DNA of 64,000 bases. Origin: Antedon mediterranea (taxonomy: Eukaryota; Echinodermata; Crinoidea; Comatulida; Antedonidae). The translations under genes were made by a program, and so were the position numbers. Under the pieces are notes generated by a model, which had not been told where the DNA came from, searched no databases, and saw only the letters and a list, made by a program, of their open reading frames with translations. This document shows, in pieces, positions 1-64,000 of this stretch. Position 1 is the stretch's first letter, and each line of letters begins with the position of its first letter. Location of the stretch: NCBI RefSeq assembly GCF_964355755.1, contig NC_092670.1:17667201-17731200 (forward strand). The letters are read 5' to 3'.

Positions 1-560
1 GTATTATTAACTTAATGTTTGCTAAAATCTCTGGCCATAAAATTCACAAAGAATTTCTTTTTTTATTTGAAAATTGTTATTACTGTGAAAAACCGGAATC
101 TATTTTTCAATTGAGAGAGGGTGATAAATTATAAATTAATAAGTAAGTCTAATAAATATTTATCCTTTTCTTCCAAAAATCCATTTTAAGCCTTTTTAGT
201 TGATAAGTGAATTTCTGTTTATAACATTTTTTAATGAATTTACAATTTATACCAAAATAATTTGTTCCTTTAAAAATATTGTTGACATGTTTGGGTAATA
301 CGTTGTTCACTTATAATTTTATATGTACATGTACTATCTTGATTCAGTTAATTCACAAAGTACTAAGAAAATATGATTTTGTGTTTACATATGATTATAT
401 ATAAATAATGTTTATACCTTTAGATTTCTAGCAATACCTTGCTAATAACAGTAACACTAGCTATTTTAAGATTGAATTTTGAGTATTGAGTATTTCTTAC
501 AAGCTACATAAAACTTTGCGTCCAAGTGGGAGACAGAGGCTGTGTTCACCATGCACTCTA
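1..560. other. AT-rich intergenic sequence, nothing recognised
   Basis: I see no ORF, RNA gene or repeat here that I can support. The stretch is AT-rich, with stops in all frames and no recognisable splice-flanked coding block. Confidence 0.5.
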
Positions 561-748
561 AAAGGCCAATTTATACAGACAAGCGGTAGCGGTAAGCGGA
601 AAACCGTGAGCTTATCCACATAGATTTTGTATCTGTTCTTAGCGGAAACCGTCTGTCCGCTCCGCGTTTTGTGTAAATGGTCATAAGAAATAACATAAGC
701 TTCTATATTTGTATTACCATTATACCACTCGTCTTTAAATTGGCCTTT
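561..748. mobile_element. Short MITE-like inverted-repeat element
   Basis: AAAGGCCAATTTA (561-573) is matched by its exact reverse complement TAAATTGGCCTTT (736-748). The inner arms are partly complementary as well (GCGGTAAGCGG-type blocks against CCGCTCCGCG). The 188-bp length and absence of an ORF fit a non-autonomous DNA element. No target-site duplication was established, so the family is unknown. Confidence 0.5.
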
Positions 749-1471
749 GGGCTAAGAGAAATATTAAGCCTTAAAATTAAAAAAAGCCCTGTCTAAGTGA
801 ATACAATTTAAGGGAAAAATGAAATATCTATTTAAATACTTAGTATGTATGGGGAATATCTCACTGAAGTGTGATTGGTGAATGTCTGTACGCTGTTAAA
901 CACGTTCAATAATTTAATGGATCATTAGTTTCTATTATATGTCAATTGTATGTATTGTCAAATGCTTGGTGTCTCTATTCGTAAAGAGTTTATTATTTTA
1001 GCATTAATTGTTGTAAGTTTACCTCACCTGAAAATGGTAGTTTTCTCCTTTGTCACAAAACCCAACTCAGGATTTATTAACAGGGTGTGAGGAAAAAGTT
1101 TGTAATAAGGTGGAAACATAATTACTGACCCTTTAACTTATCCTCCAATCAGAGACCACTAATTAAGAACTGTCTTTAGTTAGAAACCATTGTGAGAGTA
1201 TCCTCGATGTATACTCAATATCATCAATTGGTCCCAATAGTTTTCTTTTATTTGTGTGTAAAAACCAACCAGTACAGAGCAACCTCCCCCTATCACTATC
1301 CTCAGCCCAGCTCCTGTTTTTGTCAATCCACCTATATCCATGTCAGGGCTAACTTGTAGTACTATAATACACTGGTGCTAGCGAATACTGTGTTTTTTTA
1401 ATTTGGTCACAGTGTTTTTAATGTAAAGAAGTGCATCTGTCACTGAAGAAACCTCGAAATTCCTTCTTACT
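749..1471. other. Intergenic sequence, nothing recognised
   Basis: No coding block, RNA gene or clear repeat was seen. The sequence is ordinary AT-rich DNA. Confidence 0.45.
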
Positions 1472-1651
1472 AGCTTGGTTCCCACGGGTACAATGAGAAA
1501 CGTATTCGCAACGTAAGGATGTACGCGCAACGCAAATAGGTTTGACCAATCACAAATGGCTGTTAGATGATCCGTTGCTTGTGATTGGTCGAATTTTCTG
1601 TGCGTTACGTGTACGTCCTTCTTGCATTGTCTCCTAGCGGGAACCAAGCTT
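1472..1651. mobile_element. Foldback MITE, family 'GGTTCCCAC' copy A
   Basis: The element runs from AGCTTGGTTCCCAC at its left end to GGGAACCAAGCT at its right end, about 180 bp. The two halves are near-complementary over most of their length, including GACCAATCACAA against TTGTGATTGGTC around the centre. There is no coding capacity. At least four more copies occur at 2.7-4.0 kb, so it is a repeated family. Ends and symmetry are read directly; MITE status is inferred. Confidence 0.7.
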
Positions 1652-2695
1652 CCATTGTTTACGACTAGTTATTGTAAATTATATATAAACCACAGTCAAT
1701 TGGTGTATATTCTCGATCATTTATTGTAAAGATGTGGTATTTTTTTAAGGTGATGGACCAAAATTGGACATGGATGAATTTATTGTGTTATTATTTATTA
1801 TAGTAAAAAATAATTGTTTATTGTGGAAGAGAGATTATTAGTTGTAGGCCTAAATGGATGGTCAGTGTAATTATTTACTATTTATCTAAATGTGCCCATA
1901 AGGTGATTGTAGTTTTTGATTAATGAAATTATTTCCGGAATGAATGAGATTTGAGTTTCTAATTTGGGTGTGTCCAGTTGTAACTGCAGTTAGGAGCTTA
2001 TCTTCTTTTTGACCCCGCCCTGATACGCCCCAGTGGACAGTACGTTCTTTTTACTTAATAAGTGCCATTACATTAATCCCCCGAATTTTTTGTTTAATTC
2101 TTGATTATTCAAATATTAACATGCATATTCATAAGCTAACGTTATTTGTGGGTGAAGACATTTTTATTAGATATTTTATTTGAATTGAAACCAATATTTT
2201 AGATGGGAACATGCCGACATAATGGTGGCGATAATGCGTTATGTGTGACGCGGTTGATATCATATTTTACAACTTTATTTATATACATTTTATTGAGGCA
2301 AAAACAACATTTCAACTGGTCCATACCATAATACACTCGTGGGTCCCAAACGCTCGGGCGGCAGACGGTATGTCCTATCAAGTGTTCATATGTCTATATT
2401 CTAATTGTTTGTGAGTTAAGAGCCCTGTGCTGATTTTGTTCCCACCATCTTCTGTGTGATTATATTATAACCTATGTTTATTTGTATTATGACATTGCTT
2501 TCTTCTTTGGTATAAAGCTTATGAAATTATATGTTATCTGTTCCCTTTTTTTTTTGTCGTATTACTTAAGATTTCACCAATCACTGTCGCTTGTGATTGG
2601 TCAAAGTAAAAGTTCCTATATTACCATTTGTGTTCAAAAGTAATGAATATTAATAGTCCAACAAGACTCGACGATGTATTAAAAGTAATGAAGAT
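1652..2695. other. Intergenic sequence with one short CCAAT palindrome
   Basis: No gene was recognised. Around 2574-2603 CACCAATCAC and GTGATTGGTC face each other; this looks like the core of the foldback MITE family and may be a worn relic. Short ORFs here have no splice context and no recognisable product. Confidence 0.4.
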
Positions 2696-3150
2696 TGGTT
2701 CCCATACGCAACGTAAAGGTAACCGCGCCGCAATCAATTTGATTAAAGCTTGGTTCCCACTAGAGACGCAACATAACGACGTAACGCAACGTAAGGGATT
2801 TGACCATTCACAAGCGATGGATTATTCGAACAGTGGCTTGTCAAAAAGCTTGGTTCCCACTAGAACGTAACGCAAGGACGTAAACGCCACGCAAGCGTTT
2901 TAACCAATGACAAGCGAAGTTATAGACAGCAATCACAAGCGAATAAGCCATCGCTTGTGATTGGTCAATTCACTTGCGTTGCGTTACGTCCTTGTGTTGC
3001 GTCGCTAGTAGTGGGAACCACGCTTTAGTCAACTTGCGTTGCGTCTACGTTCTTACGGTGTGTTCAAGTGGGAACCAAGCTTAATCGCGACGCACTTGCG
3101 TTGTGCCTACGTACGTCGTTACGTTGCATCCAAGTGGGAACCAAACGTAA
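2696..3150. mobile_element. Nested foldback MITE cluster
   Basis: Three shells of the same GGTTCCCAC family are nested. An outer arm (about 2696-2746) faces 3082-3147. A middle arm (about 2747-2845) faces 3026-3081. An intact 180-bp inner copy lies at 2846-3025. Each shell boundary carries an AAGCTTGGTTCCCAC or GTGGGAACC(A/C)(A/C)GCTT type end. The simplest reading is repeated insertion of the element into its own loop. The cluster lies just beyond the 3' end of the CFAP90-like gene. Confidence 0.65.
2846..3025. mobile_element. Foldback MITE copy (innermost of nest)
   Basis: The left end is AAGCTTGGTTCCCACTAG and the right end GTGGGAACCACGCTT, with arms of about 80 bp that contain ACGTAACGCAAGGACGTAA and its near-complement. 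It is nearly identical in layout to the copies at 3576-3750 and 3844-4024, indicating recent activity of the family. Confidence 0.7.
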
Positions 3151-3213
3151 AAACTCAAAGGCAATATTTTAGATAAAATTCAATCGATACTCTGTACTAT
3201 GTATACATAAATG

Positions 3214-3219
3214 TTTATT
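3214..3219 (-). terminator. Polyadenylation signal for the CFAP90-like gene
   Basis: TTTATT on the plus strand is AATAAA on the minus strand, about 50 nt downstream of the TAA stop at 3266-3268. Position and sequence fit an animal poly(A) signal; use is inferred. Confidence 0.5.
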
Positions 3220-3265
3220 ATTACATCTTCCGTTGTTATGGCTATTACATAATAATTTATCTAGA

Positions 3266-3427
3266 TTACGATAAGTCTGATCCATATTCTGGTAGATTTG
3301 TTCCACGTGTGCGGTAGAAACCTTTGACGACGCGCTCGACACGCGCGTGTTGACGTGAAGGCACTTCTAGCGATATCCCGTGCCCGTAAGCTGATGACGA
3401 TAACACTGGTATTTGCTTCGAAGATTC
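3266..3427 (-). CDS. CFAP90: CFAP90-like exon 4 (terminal)
   Basis: An acceptor cttaaag precedes 53 codons and a TAA stop at 3266-3268. It contains SSSAYGHGISLEVP and ERVVKGFYRTRG, the conserved C-terminal blocks of the family. Confidence 0.75.
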   Translation of the reverse strand, partial: ESSKQIPVLSSSAYGHGISLEVPSRQHARVERVVKGFYRTRGTNLPEYGSDLS

Positions 3428-4828
3428 CTTTAAGAAAAAAATGTAGTCATACCGTACATTATCTAATGCAATATTCGCAAAAAGGTGTAGATTAATGTTA
3501 AATGTGATGTAAAGTTTATTTCATTTCATCATTCGATCACTAGCATTTATGCTATTTTAAAGCTGGGTTCCCATAAAGCTTGGTTCCCACTAGAACGTAA
3601 CGCAAGGACGTAAACGCAACGCAAGCGTTTTAACCCCGGTTTTAACCAATGACAAGCGAAGTTATAGACGGTTAGCAATCACAAGCGATTGGTCAATTCA
3701 CTTGCGTTGCGTTACGTCCTTGTGTTGCGTCGCTAGTGGGAACCACGCTTTAAGTAGGACGCAACGCCATGGACTAGACGCAACACAATCCATCGCTTGT
3801 GATTGGTCAAATCATGTCAGTACGTAGCGTTCTAGTGTAAATTAGCGTGGTTCTCACTAGCAACGCAACACAAGGACGTAACGGCAACGCAAGTGAATTG
3901 ACCAATCACAAGCGATGGCTTATTCGCTTGTGATTGCTAACTGTCTATAACTTCGCTTGTCATTGGTTAAAACGCTTGCGTTGCGTTTACGTCCTTGCGT
4001 TACGTTCTAATGGGAACCAAGCTTAATAGCTTGAACGTCGTCCCCGCTTCCACCATGAGTGGATCGAAGAATAACATACCTCTGAAAATACATTCAGGTT
4101 CATCGTATGCTGACGATCATCTCGATGTATCTTGCTGTGGAATCCCTCCTCGACATGGAATAGTCGGTCGTAAGTTGAGCTAGGCTGGTACTAAGAGTTC
4201 AGACCATAACAAAAATGATGAAACAGTATGCAAAGATACATTACATTTATCCGCTCTATCTCTTTGGTATTAAGGTAGCAGTGCGCAAAGAACCAGTTTA
4301 TTTAGGCCTCAAGGTCTCTTGTATTTAGGCGTAATGTGTGAAAGGAACAGGCTATACATTAAATTGAATGATTCTTCTATTTAATTTTTTATGGTTCTTT
4401 TATTTTGGATGAAAATTGATAAAATTGAAGGTTAGATAAAGTAAATTTGTTTTTCGTTCTGAGGTTGCTAGCTCACCTGTTTGTTATTATTAAAATATGT
4501 TCTTTTTTCTTTGAGTTCTTCTTCCGATGCTGGTTTAATGCCAGGCCATTGTTCAGATCCGTCCCCTTTAGTTGCTAAATGATTCTTTCGAATGTTCTTT
4601 TCACGCTAAAAATATAAATATAAAACCAGATAAAACATGATGTTATTCTCTCTAGGCCTAACCTAATAGTTCTATTATTGATATACTACAGACTTAGGCT
4701 AGCGTGTTTTTATTTTTTATTAGAAGCCGACTTACCCTCACAATTTCAATCCACCTTAATTTTACTTCTTCTGGTGTTGGAATTTTTCTCCCGTAATTTG
4801 ACATAGTTGACATTGTCTTTTTATTCAT
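3266..4828 (-). CDS. CFAP90: CFAP90-like (C5orf49-like) cilia/flagella-associated protein, four exons
   Basis: Four minus-strand coding blocks with GT..AG borders join in phase 0: 4736-4828, 4477-4605, 4080-4190 and 3266-3427. Together they encode 164 aa. The second half carries KIHRDDRQH followed by a PVLSSSAYG block and a VKGFYR block, in the same order as the LHRDDREH, VLTSSVYG and ADFYRK segments I recall in vertebrate C5orf49/CFAP90 (DUF4541). That family is linked to motile cilia and axonemal microtubules. The first two exons (about 74 aa) are Lys/Glu-rich and do not clearly match the vertebrate N-terminus. Start choice is uncertain: in-frame ATGs lie at 4828, 4813 and 4804. The gene is divergent from KARS1 with about 1.3 kb between start codons. 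Intron 3 contains two foldback MITEs. Confidence 0.75.
3576..3750. mobile_element. Foldback MITE copy in CFAP90-like intron 3
   Basis: AAGCTTGGTTCCCACTAG at the left end and CTAGTGGGAACCACGCTT at the right end enclose complementary arms. This is the same family as 2846-3025. A partial extra end, AGCTGGGTTCCCAT, just to the left (about 3561) suggests an older copy hit by this one. Confidence 0.7.
3844..4024. mobile_element. Foldback MITE copy, opposite orientation
   Basis: The ends are AGCGTGGTTCTCACTAG and TAATGGGAACCAAGCTT. The interior is the reverse complement of the 3576-3750 copy, so the two copies form a large inverted pair within one intron. Confidence 0.7.
4080..4190 (-). CDS. CFAP90: CFAP90-like exon 3
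   Basis: This is a 111-nt block between acceptor ctcttag and donor gtatgt. It encodes YDRLFHVEEGFHSKIHRDD and RQHTMNLNVFSE, the most family-like part of the protein. The unrelated plus-strand ORF over it is antisense shadow. Confidence 0.75.
4477..4605 (-). CDS. CFAP90: CFAP90-like exon 2
   Basis: This is a 129-nt open block preceded by a tttttag acceptor and followed by gtgagc. It encodes a Lys/Glu-rich segment with EQWPGIKPASEEELKEK. Confidence 0.7.
4736..4828 (-). CDS. CFAP90: CFAP90-like exon 1 (coding part)
   Basis: This exon has 31 codons from ATG at 4828 to the donor gtaag (4735-4731). It contains the stretch RKIPTPEEVKLRWIEIVR. Phase at the end is 0. Confidence 0.65.
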
Positions 4829-5098
4829 TTTAATATTTTTTAGATAAGTTATAGTTGTTCACTTCGGGTTAGTTAATGTGACTTAAGATTAAATAAAATT
4901 ACGTTTCCAACGAATACAGTAACCAATAGATACGCCACATTATGCGCGATCGATCGTACGCTGAGTTCAGGGGTTGTTGGGATATATCGGGACGCGCGCG
5001 TAGTACAAAGATATAAATATTTTCATTTAGCCACGATCGCGCACATGTCTCTATACGTGCGCACATTGTCCAATGTGCTGTCTCTGCTGCAACTGCTC

Positions 5099-5699
5099 AA
5101 AATACGGTATAAAAATACGGTATAAAATACGGTATTTTTTATACCGTATTTTTTAGTACCCCGTTTCTGCTAACAATACTTCTTGGGTGGTCGTGTTAAA
5201 TTTCATCTTTTTTACCCAAATTGCCATTCATTTATTTGATCGATAATTAAAAGTCGCAATAAAGGAAGTTTTACGTCTTACTTTCAACAGCCTAGCCCTA
5301 GTGAAAGAGATGTTGTGAGAGCACAGAAAACATCGTAATGGGGACAATTAATTCGTTCCCTCCCCGAGTTATTGTATTTTGCAATGTTGTACTGCTTTCG
5401 CAGGCTCTTCAGCTTTGAGTTTACTTGCTTTGGAGACAAGTCTATTCCATACGAATGTTGACCTTTTGTCATGTAAAAAAAAAAAACGTTATTTTTTATT
5501 GGCAGCAGAAACGGGTACAAAAAATACGGTATAAATTTGTAAATACCGTATTTTATCCACAAATTTTGTGGGGAAAATACGGTATACAAAATACGGTATA
5601 TTTTTTATGAGCGCAGTTTCTGCTGCCAAAAATATACCGTATATATACGGTCTTCAAAAAATACCGTATAATATACGGTATTTAGTTGGCAGCAGAAAC
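5099..5699. repeat. ATACCGTAT / GTTTCTGCTGCC foldback cluster
   Basis: The short near-palindrome ATACGGTAT/ATACCGTAT recurs many times at 5103-5155 and 5523-5682. Arms with GTTTCTGCT or AGCAGAAAC occur at about 5163, 5499, 5616 and 5686 and can pair in several ways; 5499-5629 forms one compact hairpin. It looks like overlapping copies of a foldback element. No coding function is seen. Confidence 0.6.
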
Positions 5700-6106
5700 A
5701 GGGCCATAGTGGCCAACACATTCTTAAACCTCCCGCAAAAGTGGCCGCTTACAGGATCGGAGGTGACCACCGTTACGGGAGGTTCTGCCATATAGGGCCA
5801 TCGTATTATTAAATTATGGCTATGCACGATATTTTTCGTTTTTACCGCAACGAGCCTTTAAATTCCCCAGCTAATTGTACTTGTTGTATGTTTATGATCT
5901 GGTGGTCTTGTATTATGTATGATCTTCAGACAAATTTTAACATATGAAAATGCATGGTCGATCAAAATCTGTGTAGTTTTCTCATTTCATCTAAAAACAC
6001 AGAAATGTTCACAGAAATGTTCTTTTTGAAAAAAATAAACGCGTTTTTTGCTTTTTTGACGCGTTCTAAATCTAAAACAATTTCATCTAATTTCATCATT
6101 TTTTTG

Positions 6107-6114
6107 GCATGCGC
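6107..6114 (+). promoter_or_regulatory. NRF-1-like GCATGCGC motif upstream of KARS1
   Basis: GCATGCGC sits 30 nt before the cytosolic ATG. NRF-1 sites (GCGCATGCGC type) are common in promoters of housekeeping and mitochondrial genes. Only a partial match is visible. Confidence 0.3.
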
Positions 6115-6143
6115 GTTGCAATTGCGACAACAACGAAGGCAGC

Positions 6144-61698
<55,555 letters not shown>

Positions 61699-61835
61699 CC
61701 AGTAATTCATCTATTACTAATGTTTCTTGTAGATGGGATGATTCTTTATTAATAGGAAGCCCTCTAAAACTTAAATACATTTGTTTTAATTTAATTATAG
61801 ATTTAAATATCTAGATGTGTTTTTTCATTTAAAAC

Positions 61836-61841
61836 AATAAA
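61836..61841 (+). terminator. Proximal poly(A) signal AATAAA
   Basis: 138 nt after the KARS1 stop; a canonical hexamer in AT-rich sequence. Confidence 0.45.
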
Positions 61842-62249
61842 TCTTGACCTGCAATAAGATCCAAGTACAGTTATTGATAAGCTATTCACATTTTAACATG
61901 TCTTACTTATATTTGAAGTGTCTATATCTACTGAATTAACTTACTAATATTCCAAGTAGACATTGATTATCTATATTTACACTGGGCCCACTTTATTTGA
62001 ATGACAATGTGTCTATAGCTACTAAAGTAGTTACTAATAATATCAATATACAGATACATGTCCTGTACCGACATTGATGAACTATTTACACTTTCGTCCT
62101 AATTGTATTTGAATGTTTGAACTTTTATGTTGTATGACAATGATGAACTATTCACACTTATCCAAATTATTATTGAATGTGTCGACGTCTACTGAAGTAG
62201 ATGACAATATTAATTATGTCATAAAGATCTTTTGCAATTTACGTATGTT

Positions 62250-62255
62250 AATAAA
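62250..62255 (+). terminator. Distal poly(A) signal AATAAA
   Basis: Followed within 30 nt by a TGTGT-containing stretch, as expected for a cleavage site. Either signal could be used. Confidence 0.45.
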
Positions 62256-62260
62256 GGTTT

Positions 62261-62630
62261 TAGAGCAATGTGTAACTGCAGCAATACTGTAGTTTAAAAA
62301 CGTAAATATATCCGAGCCCACTTGGTATGAAAAGATTCTTTTATAGTTTTGCTTTTTTTGTTACAGTTAGAGAATATTTGATAGTATTATGAAACATACT
62401 GCCAAGTTTATTATGAATAGCTGCTGATAGAAAGTGAATTGTAATGATGTAATTGTAATTAATGATTTTGAAATTTAAAATCACGGAGGCTATTAAAAAT
62501 GAATAATTAAACATTTAAACAACAATAGTGATATATGATTGATAGAAAACTCTATTAAACCAGGGAGTTGTTAACTCCCTGATTAACATAATACAAAATA
62601 TAATTGTGACACCGTGCTGAGTAGACGTGT
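62261..62630. other. Intergenic sequence, nothing recognised
   Basis: AT-rich DNA with a short inverted repeat CAGGGAGTTGTTAACTCCCTG (about 62562-62582). No gene seen. Confidence 0.4.
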
Positions 62631-62634
62631 TTTT

Positions 62635-63365
62635 AGTCGCGTGGAAGCGACTCTATAGTTCACTATGTCGGTCGGTCTGTCTGTCTGTCGGTCTGTCTGT
62701 CTGTCTGTCGGTCCGGTATCACTATGCGTTTTATCGCTTTCTGACCTTATCTTGATATCAGTTTAATCTAGCTAGGTCAATTTTTCACAGTATATTCCTT
62801 ATGGCCAGGAATCAATGTGGTTATGTTTTCACGGTGCGCAATAAAAAATTACGCGGTCTACGCACGATTTAACGAAATCACGTTTGTAATCATATCTTCA
62901 CAATCATGAATCACAATTAAATAAAATTTGGTACTCATAAATTTCAGGGCATAAATCATCATATGGCAATACAATTACGTGCGTAGCGCATGTAACGCAT
63001 GCGTACGCGCGCTTAAAATTTTCAAAATTTATTTTCGATGAAATAAGAGTACATTTCAGGCAATTTTAAGCGTTTACAAAATTGCCATAAGTGCGCATAT
63101 TTTTGCGCGCGCACTGCGCGTTAAATGTTATTGCGCACTCTTTTTGCCCGATTTCTGTTTTCTTGACTTACTTTTCAACTCGAAATTACGTTATACGAGC
63201 ACGTCGAAAGTGACAGGCTACGCACGTGTAAATTAAAAAAATATATATGTTTTTAAACATTTCAACATTTTTAAACATGTTCAGTAATTTCGGTCAGTAT
63301 AGTTCACTATGTCGGTCGGTCGGTCTGTCTGTCTGTCTGTCGGTCCGGTATCACTATGCATTGTA
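62635..63365. repeat. Pair of GTCT/GTCG microsatellites with shared flanks
   Basis: AGTTCACTATGTCGGTCGGTC, then (GTCT)n/(GTCG)n, then GGTCCGGTATCACTATGC occurs at 62657-62728 and again at 63299-63359, about 640 bp apart in the same orientation. Shared flanks mean a duplicated element rather than two independent microsatellites. The segment between is CG-rich in places (GCGCGCAC words). Confidence 0.65.
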
Positions 63366-63588
63366 GCACGCGATGTTGGCCTTGTTTTATGAGCTCCTAG
63401 CTTGATGGCGTAAATCAGCATATACATGTTCCTAAAGGTCTCATCTTCATATTTTTACCTGTTGCAATTCCTCTTCAACTGTGATTTTATTATTGATGTC
63501 AGGTTTACCTGTAACTTTTAAACGAGTTCTGTGAATATTATCGGTGATTGCTTTACGGTTTACTGTTGTTCTGCTCTACGGATCTGTA

Positions 63589-64000
63589 ATGTCTACAACA
63601 AAGGACGGAACAAAGCAATCTACTAGGCATTCCACACAGGTGGTACAGGCCACGAAGACCGAGATTCTACAATGCGATGAGCTGGCAGCCATGATCAACA
63701 ACGGCATTGCTATTGCCTTTAAAAGTAAGGAAATCAAGGATATCTTAGGATGCGTAATATCAGAATTGAGTCCAAACTCACGCCACTCTTAGATCGGTTT
63801 GATAAAATCGAAAGTCGGCTTTTCGACATTGAGCTCGCAATGGGCGAAACCTCAAATCATCTTGATAAAATCAATGATCTTGAGCAAAAAATCCAAGCAC
63901 AGGATGCTGAATTAGATTCATTGCAGCAATATAGTCGACGGAATTGCATCAGGGTATTTGGAATGTCGGAGAAAGAAGGAGAAAATACTAATGATCTAAT
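63589..64000 (+). pseudogene. LINE ORF1-like protein, frameshifted, cut by the window end
   Basis: ATG at 63589 starts MSTTKDGTKQSTRHSTQVVQ and a helix-rich part up to about 63770. The frame then shifts, and SKLTPLLDRFDKIESRL, then DIELAMGETSNHLDKINDLE (coiled coil) and QQYSRRNCIRVFGMSEKEGE continue from 63769 to the window end. The QYSRRNCIR.FG..EKEGEN block is the start of the RRM-like part of L1-type ORF1 nucleic-acid-binding proteins. A one-base indel breaks it, so this copy is probably dead. Confidence 0.65.

Larger units (their letters stand above)
4829..6143. promoter_or_regulatory. Divergent intergenic region between CFAP90-like and KARS1
   Basis: About 1.3 kb separates the two start codons, so both promoters must lie here. 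Most of the middle is occupied by ATACCGTAT-rich foldback DNA. A GCATGCGC element (6107-6114), resembling half of an NRF-1 site, lies about 30 nt before the KARS1 cytosolic ATG. No TATA box was convincingly placed. Regulatory meaning is inferred from position. Confidence 0.45.
61699..62260 (+). other. KARS1 3' UTR with degenerate repeats
   Basis: Downstream of the stop, words such as GATGAACTATTCACACTT, TTTGAATGTGTC and TCTACTGAAGTAG recur about four times (61874, 61964, 62077, 62141) with 64-113 bp spacing, an old tandem repeat. Two AATAAA signals lie at 61836-61841 and 62250-62255. Confidence 0.5.

Noticed and set aside
3995-4183. Plus-strand 62-codon ORF
   Set aside because: It is antisense to CFAP90-like exon 3, whose minus-strand reading has splice borders and family motifs.
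5284-5610. ORFs on both strands in the ATACCGTAT region
   Set aside because: Composition-driven frames in palindromic DNA; no recognisable motif or splice context.

Overview
The window is AT-rich animal nuclear DNA. It has split genes with GT..AG introns, tRNA-derived SINEs, several MITE/foldback families, LINE pieces, an LTR retrotransposon and very large minisatellites. Gene content and repeat style suggest an invertebrate deuterostome, perhaps an echinoderm or relative; the species assignment is a low-confidence inference.

Two genes lie head to head. On the minus strand (about 3266-4828) is a four-exon, 164-codon gene resembling the ciliary protein CFAP90 (C5orf49). On the plus strand (6144-61698) is a complete lysyl-tRNA synthetase gene (KARS1), which fills most of the window. 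It can be reconstructed as 16 exons with consistent phases. It has two alternative 5' coding exons: 6144-6178 (cytosolic start) and 9414-9586 (basic presequence, probably mitochondrial). Both end in the same phase before the shared exon at 9782. The predicted products are 582 aa (cytosolic) and 628 aa (mitochondrial precursor).

The most unusual content is in the KARS1 introns. Intron 10 begins with a ~10.8 kb array of ~80-bp units (13534-24336), seeded by the last 22 nt of exon 10 plus its 5' splice site. Intron 15 is almost entirely a ~17 kb array of ~98-bp units (44323-61318), seeded by the last 84 nt of exon 15, which encode catalytic motif 3, plus its 5' splice site. Each array therefore multiplies one exon-intron junction of the same gene more than a hundred times. 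Both arrays carry higher-order duplications, including an 8,029-bp offset inside the second.

Between the first array and exon 11 lies a minus-strand Ty3/gypsy-type LTR element (about 24.7-41.3 kb). Its interior is a ~12.5 kb tandem array of gag-zinc-knuckle-integrase units organised as trimers. A SCAN-like gag and an integrase module upstream of RNase H point to the Gmr1-like branch. A 5'-truncated LINE is inserted in its right LTR. Intron 11 holds a TTAA-flanked DNA transposon carrying a P2X7-C-terminal-like Cys-rich ORF.

Intron 1 holds a 2 kb element whose inverted ends are arrays of 16-bp repeats, plus a MITE and a tRNA-Leu-like SINE. The CFAP90 neighbourhood (0.5-4.0 kb) contains nested foldback MITEs. 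The right edge (62.6-64 kb) has GTCT/GTCG microsatellites and the start of a frameshifted LINE ORF1.
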